A DNA stretch of 64,000 nucleotides from contig JAHBXV010000025.1 of NCBI GenBank assembly GCA_019636285.1, positions 33,076-97,075 on the forward strand, written 5' to 3'. Positions 1 through 8,876 of this stretch are shown here, piece by piece (within the stretch, counting starts at the first letter, position 1; the number at the start of each line of letters is the position of its first letter). Position numbers and translations under genes: made by a program. Under the pieces are notes generated by a model that was not told the DNA's origin, made no database searches, and was given only the letters and a program-made list of their open reading frames with translations. This DNA comes from Planctomycetaceae bacterium. Its GTDB lineage: Bacteria > Planctomycetota > Planctomycetia > Planctomycetales > Planctomycetaceae.

Positions 1-2235
1 GCGCACGGTAATGTTGCTGCCTGCCTGCACGGTCACGTTGCCCGTGGTTGCCGCCAGGCTTCCGGCCGTGAAATTGACGCTGCCACCAGCATGCGAGGCA
101 ACCAGCATCACGCCGTTTGCACCGAGAATCGAAGCCGCGGCGACGTTGCCCAGAATCGCATTCGCTGAGTTCGCTGCTGAAGTGATCGACACCATGTCGT
201 CGGCGATCACCCCGGCCGCGATCGTCACGGTCCCGCCATGGTTGATGATGACATCGCCCGCCGTATGAATCGAACCGCCCGCGACGAGGCTGAACGTCCC
301 ACCGGCGTTCGAGGTGAAGTCGCCGCCACTGGTGGTCGTGACCGTTCCAACCGTGACATTGGTAGCCGCGTCGAGGTCAACCGTGCCTGCGGCGATGAGC
401 GTCCCGCTGCCAAAACTGACTGCCCCGACAGTAGCGTTCAGATCGATGTCGCCGGCGGTCGCCGTCAGCACGGCGTTGGTCGTAGCCGCCGAGATGGCAC
501 TCGCCCCGGCGGCATCTGAGATCATTTCAATGAAGCTGCCCGTGACGGCTTCGCGAATCGTGATCGTGCCGCCGTGATCGAGGACCACGCCATCGACGAC
601 ATTGATCGATCCGCCAGTGGCCAGAAGAAATGTTCCGCCAGCCGTCGATGAAAACCCGCCCGATCCCGTCGTGGTCACCGTCGAAACAGTGACGTTGTTG
701 TTGGCGACGATCTCGACGTTGCCGTTCGTTGCCGCAAGTGTGCCGGAGGTGAAGTTCACGCTCCCCTGCGTGGCTGTCAGCGAAACATCGCCACCCGTCG
801 ATTGAAACGCGCCGGCGGCCGTCCCCGCGAAAATGGCATTCGTGCTCGTTGAATTCGAAGTCACCGCGACCGAAGAACCTTCCACCGTTCCGCGAACCGT
901 GACCGTTCCCCCGTGGTCGATCACCACGGCTTCGTCGGCGAGCAGATTGCGGCCCGCCGTTGGCATGTTGAACGTCCCGGTCCCCGTGGACGAGAACCCA
1001 CCCCCCAGGTCCACGTTCTGCGACACGCTCACGTTGCCGCCGGTGACGGCGAGGCTCGCGGTCGTCAGCGTGATGGTGTTTGATCCGCCCAGCGTGATCG
1101 TGTCGGCCGCTTGTCCCTGAATGGTGAGCGAACCCGTCGGGTCGGCGAACGTCGTGTTCTCGATTGTCGTCCCGGCGAGCGTCATCATTCCCGCGCCGTT
1201 GTCGCTCAGCGTGACGGAGTCGGTCGTCGTCGGCAGTACGAAAACGATATTGGCCGAAGTTCCCGTGTTGGTAATCGGCTCGAGCCCGGCGAACGTGACG
1301 ACCTGCGAATCGAGATCGATGGTTCCCGAACTGGCGTTGACGAACGTGTAGGTCGTGGTGGTGTGGTTGCCCCCCTCCAGGAACAGGCTGTCGCTTCCCG
1401 TGCCCCCCAGCCCGTCGAACGACACGCCCCCTGTCGGAATCGGCGAACCGCCGCTGAAGTCGACCGTCAGTGAATCGCTGCTGTTCGTCGCCCCATCGAT
1501 GTCCAGCAGGTTCGTGTTCGCGATGTTGTGCCGACCCACCAGGATGCCGTTCCGCGTGACATCGAAGTAGTCGTCGCTGGTATCCATCGGCGTACCGTTG
1601 TCGTCGGCCGTCAACTCATAGTGCCCGGCTCCCGCGAACGTGACGTTGCCGCCTGGCGTGATTCCCACGTTCAGCGCGGGTTGCGCGCCACCCGGCGCGC
1701 TGCCATTGAGGTACAGTCCCTTCGACGCTGATAGCCCTGCGTCATCGCCGAACGTCACCGTTGTTAAACCGCCGCCCCCTTCGACATGAATCACATCACT
1801 CGCGGCAATCCGGCTGTCGAAGACCACTCCTTCAATGGTGTCGTCGACGAATACCTTCGTGACTGACATCGGGTCGGGGTTCTCGAACGACACCGTCTGG
1901 ACATCGCCATCGCCGATGATGTTGATCTTCAGCGATGAATTCAGCGCCGTCGTGAAATCGACGGTTCCGATGGTTTCCATGCTGTCGATGGTCAGGTTAC
2001 CGCTGTCGACCGAGACGATTACCGTGTCGTTGCCGGTGACGGTCACGTCCAGTTGATTCGGGTCTACCGCATTCGGAACGACGCTCACCGACAGCACTCG
2101 CCGGTCTTCCAACCGACGTGGTTTCAATCGCGGCGTCGCGCGCGATGCCGTCGAGCGCTGACGTTCGCGGTCCTGCAGCGACGACCACAACCAGTCGCTG
2201 AGTTGCGAACGGGGGGAAGAGTCCCTGGAACTCAT
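1..2235 (-). CDS. LEPR-XLL-type giant surface protein with long internal repeats (5' part, runs off the window)
   Basis: The frame is open from ATG at 2235 to the window edge (745 codons), so the C-terminus is missing. A basic N-terminal stretch carries RRLEDRRVLS at about residues 41-50, which matches the LEPR-XLL motif near the start of very large planctomycete surface proteins. The rest is rich in Gly, Thr, Val, Ser and Asn. At least three successive units of about 112 residues repeat the landmarks GxVNFxxGTL, GGTF and DHGGTVTI, as expected for a beta-helix, adhesin-like protein. An in-frame ATG at 2277 is an alternative start. Extracellular location is inferred from the family; no function can be assigned. 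Confidence in the frame is high because it is free of stops throughout. Confidence 0.8.
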   Translation of the reverse strand, partial: MSSRDSSPRSQLSDWLWSSLQDRERQRSTASRATPRLKPRRLEDRRVLSVSVVPNAVDPNQLDVTVTGNDTVIVSVDSGNLTIDSMETIGTVDFTTALNSSLKINIIGDGDVQTVSFENPDPMSVTKVFVDDTIEGVVFDSRIAASDVIHVEGGGGLTTVTFGDDAGLSASKGLYLNGSAPGGAQPALNVGITPGGNVTFAGAGHYELTADDNGTPMDTSDDYFDVTRNGILVGRHNIANTNLLDIDGATNSSDSLTVDFSGGSPIPTGGVSFDGLGGTGSDSLFLEGGNHTTTTYTFVNASSGTIDLDSQVVTFAGLEPITNTGTSANIVFVLPTTTDSVTLSDNGAGMMTLAGTTIENTTFADPTGSLTIQGQAADTITLGGSNTITLTTASLAVTGGNVSVSQNVDLGGGFSSTGTGTFNMPTAGRNLLADEAVVIDHGGTVTVRGTVEGSSVAVTSNSTSTNAIFAGTAAGAFQSTGGDVSLTATQGSVNFTSGTLAATNGNVEIVANNNVTVSTVTTTGSGGFSSTAGGTFLLATGGSINVVDGVVLDHGGTITIREAVTGSFIEMISDAAGASAISAATTNAVLTATAGDIDLNATVGAVSFGSGTLIAAGTVDLDAATNVTVGTVTTTSGGDFTSNAGGTFSLVAGGSIHTAGDVIINHGGTVTIAAGVIADDMVSITSAANSANAILGNVAAASILGANGVMLVASHAGGSVNFTAGSLAATTGNVTVQAGSNITVR

Positions 2236-2677
2236 GGCGCGTCTCGCGAGGACGGTGGGTGGCGGAACGTGCGGCATATGTGCTCAAAACTGAGCACGGC
2301 TCACAATCCGCGAATCCATCCAAAAGGGCGGAAAAATGGCAAAAGTCCGTCAAAGAGTCTAAAGCCGCCGGATTCGCGTTGTCCAGACGCCACGTCCATT
2401 TGTTCACCGGATAACGTCTTTTTATCCAAGTACTTAGCCGCTTCTCCCGCCTCTCCCCGATGTGCGCCGATGTTGCGGCTGGGAAACGGGTTGCTGGCAA
2501 ACAACAACAGCAACCCCCCCTCGCCTTGTCCGCTCGCGACGGCTTGTCTCAAGATGCCGACTTTAACGGCTGCGCTAGCTATGACCTGTACACCGGTTTT
2601 TCGAGTCTTGCCCCCGCCTGGGCGTCGATAGACCGAACGATTCGGGACTTTGTTTTGGTACCCACGGAGGGGCGATC
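2236..2677. promoter_or_regulatory. Divergent intergenic region with an 18 bp palindrome
   Basis: This region separates two divergent genes. At 2280-2297 it holds a perfect inverted repeat with 7 bp arms, GTGCTCA and TGAGCAC, around AAAC. It sits 45 bases upstream of the surface-protein start and directly beside the alternative start at 2277, so it could be an operator or a small hairpin. I see no other gene or RNA here. Confidence 0.3.
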
Positions 2678-3301
2678 GTGCGGCTTCACCTATCCACTTG
2701 CGCGACGCTCGCCCTGCTGGTGCCGGTGTCGCTCGCCGTCGCGCAAGACGTCCCGCCCGCACCAGATAACGCTTCCACCAGCCCGAATTCCGCGGCCGCG
2801 CTCCCCGACCAGTTGCAGGAAGCCGTCGATCCGGTCGCGATTCCCGGCATTCAGACATTGACGGCCAGTTCCCGCATTCCAGCTGGCCTGTTACCCGAAA
2901 ACCGGGCTCGCAAGCCGCTCATCCAGGCGGCTGCCATGGAAGCCGAAGTCGATTGTCCCCAGCGCGGGCTGATCCTCGTCGAAAAGCAGTGGCGGGCGCC
3001 AGCGATGCGGCACCTCCCGCTGTTGTTCGAGGAGCCCAACCTCGAGCGCAACGGCTGGGAACGCGGCTGCCGACCCACCGTGATGGCCAACTGCCACCCG
3101 GCCGCTCACCAAAGCCTGGTCCAGCCGTTCGTGTCGGCTGGCCACTTCTTCGGCCGCATTCCGCTCGTGATTCTGACCGTGGCCGATTCCGAGCCCTGCG
3201 TGCCGATCTATACGTTCGGCGACGATGTTCCCAACAGCCCCGAATGCTACCGTCGCTACGGGCTGTTCCAGATTAAGGACCGCGACTGGTGGCATGACTG
3301 A
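2678..3301 (+). CDS. Secreted planctomycete protein with LLFEEPNLER motif
   Basis: This is a 207-residue protein with a clear signal peptide (basic MRLH, a hydrophobic stretch, cleavage near AVAQ). The start is GTG at 2678, with GGAGG seven bases upstream. The mature part has a short Pro/Ala-rich linker, then a conserved-looking block with LLFEEPNLERNG near residue 117, HFFGRIPLVI near 157 and a C-terminal WWHD. I recall FEE-x-NLER and the FFGR segment from a group of planctomycete exported proteins of unknown function. It probably acts outside the cytoplasm. It is convergent with the methyltransferase gene and leaves only 23 bases between them. Confidence 0.75.
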   Translation: MRLHLSTCATLALLVPVSLAVAQDVPPAPDNASTSPNSAAALPDQLQEAVDPVAIPGIQTLTASSRIPAGLLPENRARKPLIQAAAMEAEVDCPQRGLILVEKQWRAPAMRHLPLLFEEPNLERNGWERGCRPTVMANCHPAAHQSLVQPFVSAGHFFGRIPLVILTVADSEPCVPIYTFGDDVPNSPECYRRYGLFQIKDRDWWHD

Positions 3302-3324
3302 TCGCCGCCGGGCGCGATCACGCG

Positions 3325-4704
3325 TCACTCGACGCGCAGCCACAGCGCTTTCAGGTAGTCCGACTCCAGGCAGTTCGCCGCCACTGGATGATCGCCCGCA
3401 GCGCCGCTGCGATCGAACAGCCGCACCGATCGGCCGACGTTGTTCGCCGCTCCCATCACCAGCCGCGTGAACTCGTCGCTGCTCATCCGTCCCGAACAAC
3501 TGCACGTCAGGATGAGCGCCCCCGGCGCCGCCAGTTGAAACGCCAGCCGGTTGAGGTCGAAGTACTTCCCCCGCGCTTCGCCCATTTCTTCGCTGGTCCG
3601 GATCAGTTTTGGCGGATCGACGACAATCGCGTCAAACTGCCGCTCGTTCCGCAGCATGTCGCGGGCGTAGGTAAACGCGTCAGCCTGCACGAACTGCACG
3701 TTCGCCGCTTTGTTCAGCTTGGCATTCTGCCGGGCCAGTTCCGTCGCCTGCTCGTCTAGCTCCACCCCAATCACATTGCGCGCCTGGCCCAGCACCTTGC
3801 TCTGCACGGCGAATCCCCCCGTATAGCAGCACAGGTCGAGCACCCGCGCATTCGAGCAAAAGCCCGCGAATCGCCGCCGGTTCTCCCGCTGGTCGCAATA
3901 GAACCCCGTCTTATGACCCCCGGAGAAGTCGACGCGAAACCGCGTGCCGAACTCGCGCACCGTCACCTTTTCGGGCAGCTTCTCCGAACCGATCGGATCG
4001 GCCGTGAAGCCTTCGTGCTCCAATGTTTGCGGCGCGGGACGTAGCAGACCATGCGTCGTCTCGCACAGCGGCGTCAGGATGTCCAGAATCGCCTCGGCTC
4101 GCTGGTACATTCCCAGCGAATATGCCTCGACCACCAGCACATCCGCCAGACGATCAACGATCAGGCCCGAGAGCCCATCCCCCTCAGCATGCACCACGCG
4201 GTACGCGTCGGTCACCGCGTCGAGTCCCAGAAACTCACGGCGGAACATCACCGCCCGCGCCAGTTGCCGTTCCCACCAGTCGGGGTCCGGCACCTGCTCG
4301 CCCCATGTCAACTGGCGAACCGTCATCTCCGCCCGCGAGTTGAACAACCCGTACCCGTGGGTCTCGCCGCTCGACGTCTCCAGCCGGACCAGATCCCCTG
4401 GCTGAGCCGTCCGCTCATAGTGCCCCAGCCGCTTGCGGAAGACAAACGGATGCCCCGTCGGGCTGCGAACCTCGAACCGCGGCGGCTCTCGCTCGCTCGA
4501 AATGTCGAGCGGTCGCTGCAGCAGACAATCCGGCCCCAACGGCAACCGGGCACGCTCCGGCCGCGATGGCCCTCGCGCAGGGCCTCGTCGTTGGTCGGGC
4601 CCCGGGCGGTCGTTGCCGGCTTGGTCTGCTCTGGGGCGATCAGCTCCGGGGCGCGGCGGTCGCGGGCGATTGTCAGGTCGGCGGCTAGTCGGTCGCTTTT
4701 TCAT
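3325..4704 (-). CDS. Class I rRNA large-subunit cytosine-5 methyltransferase, RlmI-like
   Basis: The protein has 459 residues. Residues 1-55 are an Arg/Pro-rich, probably disordered tail, unusual for the family and a possible rRNA-binding extension. A PUA-like region follows at about 75-140, then a Rossmann methyltransferase domain. The SAM motif VLDLCCYTGGFA is at 288-299, an acidic ELD at 315-317, and VVDPPK at 361-366. LTCSCS at 399-404 has the catalytic-cysteine pattern of m5C methyltransferases. RlmI methylates a cytosine in 23S rRNA using SAM; the exact target here is inferred from the family. The start ATG is at 4704. Confidence 0.85.
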   Translation of the reverse strand: MKKRPTSRRPDNRPRPPRPGADRPRADQAGNDRPGPDQRRGPARGPSRPERARLPLGPDCLLQRPLDISSEREPPRFEVRSPTGHPFVFRKRLGHYERTAQPGDLVRLETSSGETHGYGLFNSRAEMTVRQLTWGEQVPDPDWWERQLARAVMFRREFLGLDAVTDAYRVVHAEGDGLSGLIVDRLADVLVVEAYSLGMYQRAEAILDILTPLCETTHGLLRPAPQTLEHEGFTADPIGSEKLPEKVTVREFGTRFRVDFSGGHKTGFYCDQRENRRRFAGFCSNARVLDLCCYTGGFAVQSKVLGQARNVIGVELDEQATELARQNAKLNKAANVQFVQADAFTYARDMLRNERQFDAIVVDPPKLIRTSEEMGEARGKYFDLNRLAFQLAAPGALILTCSCSGRMSSDEFTRLVMGAANNVGRSVRLFDRSGAAGDHPVAANCLESDYLKALWLRVE

Positions 4705-4891
4705 GGCCGCCAGATCGTAACGCGACGAGAACCCATGTCGAGCGTCCCGTGTCCCGTGTCGAGAGAAGATGTCCGTTTTCCAGGGTTTTCCGTCTTGCCC
4801 TCAACCATCAACCATCGACCGTTGTCCCCCCCGACGCTATCGTCTCCACTGGTCCTTGATCGCTCCTTTTACGCTTCCCCGAGCTACCCCC

Positions 4892-6094
4892 ATGACCATC
4901 CTGTGTCCGCTTCCCGCTGGTTTTCAAACGGCTGCGACCGCTTGCGGCGTCAAAAATGCCGGTTCCGATAAGCTCGACCTCGCGCTGTTCGTCTCCGACC
5001 GGCCCGCGACCGCTGCCGGCGTGTTCACCACGAATCTGGTCTGCGGTGCGCCGGTCAAGGTCTCGCGCGAACGCCTCCCCCGTCCCACCGCCCGGGCCGT
5101 CGTCATCAACTCGGGCAACTCCAACGCCTGCACTGGCGACCAGGGTCTCGCCGATGCCCGCGCCATGACCGAGCGCGTCGCGAAACATCTCGGCTGCGCC
5201 GGCGAAGACGTTCTCGTCTGCTCGACAGGCGTGATCGGCCGGCCGCTGCCGATGGATCGCCTCAATAAGGGAATCGATGTCGCCGCGCCGAAGTTGTCTT
5301 CGTCGGCCGAAGACTTTCTGCGAGCCGCCCAGGCCATGATGACGACCGACACCGTCTCCAAGCAGGCGCACCGCCTGGTGATGGTGGGGGGCAAAAGCGT
5401 TCATGTCAGCGGCGTCTGCAAGGGAGCCGCCATGATCGCTCCGAACATGGCCACCATGCTCGGCGTCATCATGACCGACGCCCGCCTGACGACAGACGAT
5501 GCCGCCCGCATCCTCCGCGCCGCCGTCGCCGACAGCTTCAACTGCATCAGCGTCGATGGCCACGAAAGCACCAGCGATTCGGTCATCCTCCTGGCCAACG
5601 GAGCCGCGGGCGTGGAGCCCGAGCACTTCGGAGACCGGCAGGCCTTTGAGCAGGCCGTCACCGAGGTCGCCGCCGAACTCGCCCAGGCCATCATTCGCGA
5701 CGCCGAAGGGGCCAGCCATTTTGTGACGATCGACGTGCAGGGCGCCCGCTCGCGCGAAGAAGCCCACCGCATCGCCAAATCGGTCGCCGACAGCCCCCTC
5801 GTGAAGACCGCCATCTGCGGAGCCGACCCCAACTGGGGCCGCATCGTCTCCGCCGTCGGCTACGCCGGCATCCCCATGCGGGAAGAAGACATCTCGCTGA
5901 CAGTCAACGGCATCTCCCTCTACGAACGCGGCCAGCCCGTCCCGTTCGACGAAAAAGCCGCCTCCACCTCAATGCGCTCCCGCCGCGAAGTCGACATCGT
6001 CCTCACCCTGACATTGGGCGAAGCCAGCATCCGCTACTGGACCAGCGACCTCACCAAAGAATACGTCGAACTCAACGCCGACTACACGACGTAG
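4892..6094 (+). CDS. argJ: Bifunctional glutamate N-acetyltransferase / N-acetylglutamate synthase (ArgJ)
   Basis: ArgJ transfers acetyl from N-acetylornithine to glutamate in arginine synthesis and may also use acetyl-CoA. The protein has 400 residues, the usual family length. The self-cleavage and nucleophile site is the [17 protein letters not shown] block, with Thr188 as the predicted N-terminal nucleophile of the beta chain. Downstream landmarks are [13 protein letters not shown] and [10 protein letters not shown]. The frame extends upstream to 4769, but that part is low in family similarity, so I chose ATG at 4892. No strong ribosome-binding site is visible. It stands alone, without other arg genes nearby. 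Confidence 0.93.
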   Translation: MTILCPLPAGFQTAATACGVKNAGSDKLDLALFVSDRPATAAGVFTTNLVCGAPVKVSRERLPRPTARAVVINSGNSNACTGDQGLADARAMTERVAKHLGCAGEDVLVCSTGVIGRPLPMDRLNKGIDVAAPKLSSSAEDFLRAAQAMMTTDTVSKQAHRLVMVGGKSVHVSGVCKGAAMIAPNMATMLGVIMTDARLTTDDAARILRAAVADSFNCISVDGHESTSDSVILLANGAAGVEPEHFGDRQAFEQAVTEVAAELAQAIIRDAEGASHFVTIDVQGARSREEAHRIAKSVADSPLVKTAICGADPNWGRIVSAVGYAGIPMREEDISLTVNGISLYERGQPVPFDEKAASTSMRSRREVDIVLTLTLGEASIRYWTSDLTKEYVELNADYTT

Positions 6095-6387
6095 CGAAGA
6101 GCCGCCAGCCGCGAGCGGCCAGCACCCAGCCAGGAGCAAGAGCTGGGTGCGACAGCCTCCGGGGTGATGGTCTTCGTGCGCAGCGTCTCGTGTACAATGT
6201 TTCGTGTACAGCGTCTTGCTCATTCGTGTGCCACTGGCTCCGCCAGTGCGCCTTCGCCTTCTCCAACTCATTCCCACACTCCGCGTGAGAACACCTCTCC
6301 CCCTGAGGCTCCGCCTCCCCCCTCTCTTCGCTGGCCGCTGGTAGCTGGCTGCTGGTGTGCCACTGGCTCCGCCAGTGTGCCTTTGTC
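6095..6387. repeat. Repeat-filled intergenic region (two GTGCCACTGGC palindromes and CCAGC-rich tracts)
   Basis: Two copies of a short palindromic element lie at 6226-6254 and 6355-6384 (core GTGTGCCACTGGCTCCGCC and mirror AGTG). Tracts rich in CCAGC or GCTGG lie at about 6101-6135 and 6331-6356. A short doublet of the word TCGTGTACA occurs at 6188-6210. The same elements recur elsewhere in the window. I see no coding frame that stands out. Confidence 0.7.
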
Positions 6388-6792
6388 TTACCGCTCCCCC
6401 GCCGCCACCCGCGCAACCATCTCCCGATACGCCGCCACAATCAGCCCCCGCAGCGCCGCCGTGTCAACCGCCCGGCCCGGCCGCAGCTTCACATGCCGCA
6501 TGAACTTCCCGGTCCCCTCCAACAGCCCGGCCGGGTCCGCGAGCGACGCCCCCTGGAAAAAGCCGACGTTGCAGTGAGCCGTGAAGACGTTCACATACGC
6601 AAACGCCGCATCGCCGACACATGCGGTCGGGCAGCCATCGTGCATCACCTCCCGCACATCGGCCCCGCACTCCCGAATCCGCCCGAACCACTCGCGAGCG
6701 AGCCCCCCCAACTCCCCCGGCCGCCCCTCCAGCCAGACTTCCACCGCCGGATCACGCGGAACAGCCCCATTCAAGCGAAACAGCGCAGCCAC
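6388..6792 (-). CDS. DUF1801 (YdhG-like) domain protein
   Basis: The frame encodes a small cytosolic protein of 134 residues. FAYVNVFTAHCNVGFFQGASL followed by GTGKFMRHVKLR matches the C-terminal half of the DUF1801/YdhG fold, a family related to frataxin in shape but without a firmly established biochemical role. The frame is open up to 6840, but that extension is made of CCAGC repeat sequence. I therefore prefer GTG at 6792, which has AAGGA seven bases upstream. Function beyond family membership is unknown. Confidence 0.7.
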   Translation of the reverse strand: MAALFRLNGAVPRDPAVEVWLEGRPGELGGLAREWFGRIRECGADVREVMHDGCPTACVGDAAFAYVNVFTAHCNVGFFQGASLADPAGLLEGTGKFMRHVKLRPGRAVDTAALRGLIVAAYREMVARVAAGER

Positions 6793-6805
6793 GGCAGGAT
6801 CCTTG

Positions 6806-6945
6806 TCAGCGGTGAGCGACCAGCGACCAGCGGCCAGCAACCAGCCGCCAGCAAAACAGCCAGGACCAGAAAGCGACCAGCATAACGCCGCCTCTTCAGT
6901 CTTTGCTGGCCGCTCGCCGCTGGCTGCTGGCCGCTTCTTCCCGTA
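6806..6945. repeat. CCAGC/GCTGG-rich repeat tracts
   Basis: Two tracts (about 6815-6868 and 6906-6937) consist of variations on CGACCAGC, CGGCCAGCAACCAGC and the mirror GCTGGCTGCTGGCCGC. They resemble tracts at 6101, 6331, 13131, 26996 and 61913. They sit between the DUF1801 gene and tRNA-Arg. Confidence 0.6.
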
Positions 6946-6961
6946 GACTACTCCGACCGCT

Positions 6962-7035
6962 GTTCCCGTAGCTCAGCTGGATAGAGCGACGGTTTCCTAA
7001 ACCGTAGGTCGCAGGTTCGAATCCCGCCGGGAACA
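6962..7035 (+). tRNA. tRNA-Arg (anticodon CCU)
   Basis: A 74-base cloverleaf is visible. The acceptor stem GTTCCCG pairs fully with CGGGAAC and is followed by discriminator A. The D arm is AGCTCAGCTGGATAGAGC. The anticodon stem ACGGT/ACCGT encloses loop TTCCTAA, giving anticodon CCU for Arg AGG. The T arm holds GGTTCGAATCCC. CCA is not encoded, so it must be added after transcription. Confidence 0.95.
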
Positions 7036-7471
7036 CTCTCTCACACGCCACCGCCCCGGCTGCCCTCCACCGGGGATAAAATGAATCCACCGGTGACGAA
7101 ACGGCATATCATGAAAAGCCCTCGACAGTCTTCCGACCCCTCCACCACGCGCCACAATGCGGCCCGGAATTCGTGAGCGCGACCCGGGGAAGGAGGTCGT
7201 TTCTCGTAGTTGACCACCGAATGCCCCGACGCAGGTGACGACCGACGCCGGTCGCTGTCGCTCAGATCGGAGCATCCCGTCGTGATGCCGGATGCCTTGG
7301 CTCGGCGAGCCGTGTTTTGGTTCAAAAGTGTCGCCAATTCAGTAGGGCTAGCAACCCAGCGCGTCGGGATTCATCGGTGATCTGATCGATTCGACATAAC
7401 TGCAACGTGTCGTACGACTTACGGAGCTTGGGCACTCAAATTCCGAATCATCCAGGGAATCGACCAGAGAT
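7036..7471. other. Non-coding stretch with degenerate repeats
   Basis: No supported gene. A segment at about 7098-7150 resembles one at 8840-8890 (shared GAAACGG, then GAAAAGCC, TCGAC and GTCTTC). At about 7296-7400, GGCTCGGCGAGCCGTGTTTT and the following sequence look like a worn copy of the 141-144 bp elements found at 10071 and 10689. GC content falls towards the right, into the next gene. Confidence 0.45.
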
Positions 7472-8392
7472 TCACGAAGCGGTACTTGAGACGAAGAGAC
7501 AATTCCCGGAAGCGGCGATTTTCCTCAACGGTCCCGCAGCACGAATCTTATCCCAAGCCCTCTCTGAGCGCCACTTCCAAATCTCACCATTATACTTAGT
7601 CTGAAAAATCCCACTCACCGAGACAGTGATATTAGCTGCGTTGCCAGGGTTATCGATTTTTTCCCAAGCTTCTGGGCTTCCAAGCCAACGCCAGACTTCC
7701 CCGTTGTCCTTCTTCAAGACCAAGTTGCCACCACCCGCCGCGATCTGAACATTATTCCCAGAGGCCGTGATCTTCTCCCATGCCTCTGGTCCACCAAGCC
7801 ATCGCCAGATCTCGCTCGGACCGTTGGAGTCTTTGAGAAGTGCCAATAAGTCGTTGTCGGCAACTATGTCAACATTGTTTCCGGAGGCTGTAATCTTCTC
7901 CCAAGCCAACGGCCCGCCAAGCCATCGCCAGATCTCTCGCTGTGGTGGGCGCTTCAGCAGATACAGATGTCCTCCCGAAGCCGCAATGGACGAGACGTTT
8001 CCCGAATTGTCAATCACCTGCCACTCATGCACCCAATTAATGGTTCTGCTGATCTTACTCTGACCATCGTGGAGAGCATAAATGACGCCACCATCGACTG
8101 TCATGTCGTTGACCTGAATGGGAACTTCAGTGTGATTCCAATGCCGAGCTGCGATGTCGTACCAGAATATCTTACCTCGATCTATGGGGAGCATCCCCAT
8201 CCCAATTAGGATCTGGCCATCGGTGCACAATTGCTGCAATGGCTTATCAAGTAATGTCTTCCATTGAAAAGGCTCGTCTTCGTACTGTTCGATCATGGTT
8301 GTCAGTCCCCAGAGATAGAAAGAATCGAATCTGAGCAGATGTTCTACCAGTAAGGCGTGGCAGAGATTTACCGCATTTTGGCGAAGTCGCAT
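7472..8392 (-). CDS. Tectonin/tachylectin-like tandem-repeat protein
   Basis: The protein has 306 residues and no recognised N-terminal signal. From about residue 115 to the end there are five tandem units of about 38-41 residues, built on E-I/V-W-R/K-W at 153, 194, 232 and 270, with AWEKI and SGNNV-IAA. A degenerate first unit starts near 116. This pattern resembles tectonin or tachylectin-type beta-propeller blades, which usually bind glycans or proteins. The two middle units are nearly identical, so they duplicated recently. Codon use is clearly more AT-rich than in flanking genes, which suggests transfer. An internal ATG (residue 33) is an alternative start. The ligand is unknown. Confidence 0.65.
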   Translation of the reverse strand: MRLRQNAVNLCHALLVEHLLRFDSFYLWGLTTMIEQYEDEPFQWKTLLDKPLQQLCTDGQILIGMGMLPIDRGKIFWYDIAARHWNHTEVPIQVNDMTVDGGVIYALHDGQSKISRTINWVHEWQVIDNSGNVSSIAASGGHLYLLKRPPQREIWRWLGGPLAWEKITASGNNVDIVADNDLLALLKDSNGPSEIWRWLGGPEAWEKITASGNNVQIAAGGGNLVLKKDNGEVWRWLGSPEAWEKIDNPGNAANITVSVSGIFQTKYNGEIWKWRSERAWDKIRAAGPLRKIAASGNCLFVSSTAS

Positions 8393-8876
8393 GGATTGGT
8401 CAACATCGATGTATCAATGCAGGAAGGAGTATGCGACGAGGGATTGGTCAGATGCTTATGCTAAACCGCACTCTTGATAATTTCGAGGTCCATCCACCTG
8501 GTGACCGGTGGACCATTAGCTTGCCGTCCCACGTTGATGGCGATGCGACCCATATGTCCACTGACGGCGATAGGGGTAGTACCAACAGAAGCGGGTTCGT
8601 CAGTTAGCCTGTACGATTCGCACGATCTCTTGTTGTGTCGTTTTCGGAATGCGAGGCAAGGAAGACAAGCTCGAGCAAGATGGCGTTGTCTGGAGGCTGT
8701 ACCGCTTTGTGCAGCGCCTCGGCGATGCGCGGGACACAGGTCGTTCTGGGTCAGCTCGTTTGGGTGACTCGCTCGAATCTCGCCAGAAACACTTTTCGTT
8801 CAGATCGTCGTGGAATGCCATGGGTTGATTGCAACCTGCGAAACGGTTCCTCAGGAAAAGCCGTCGACGGTCTTCG
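8393..8876. other. Non-coding or decayed sequence
   Basis: No intact gene is supported. On the minus strand between about 8820 and 8600, protein-like fragments appear in shifting frames (for example RIAEALHKAVQPPDNAILLE), interrupted by stops, which suggests a decayed gene. The 8840-8890 part belongs to the repeat shared with 7098-7150. Confidence 0.3.
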
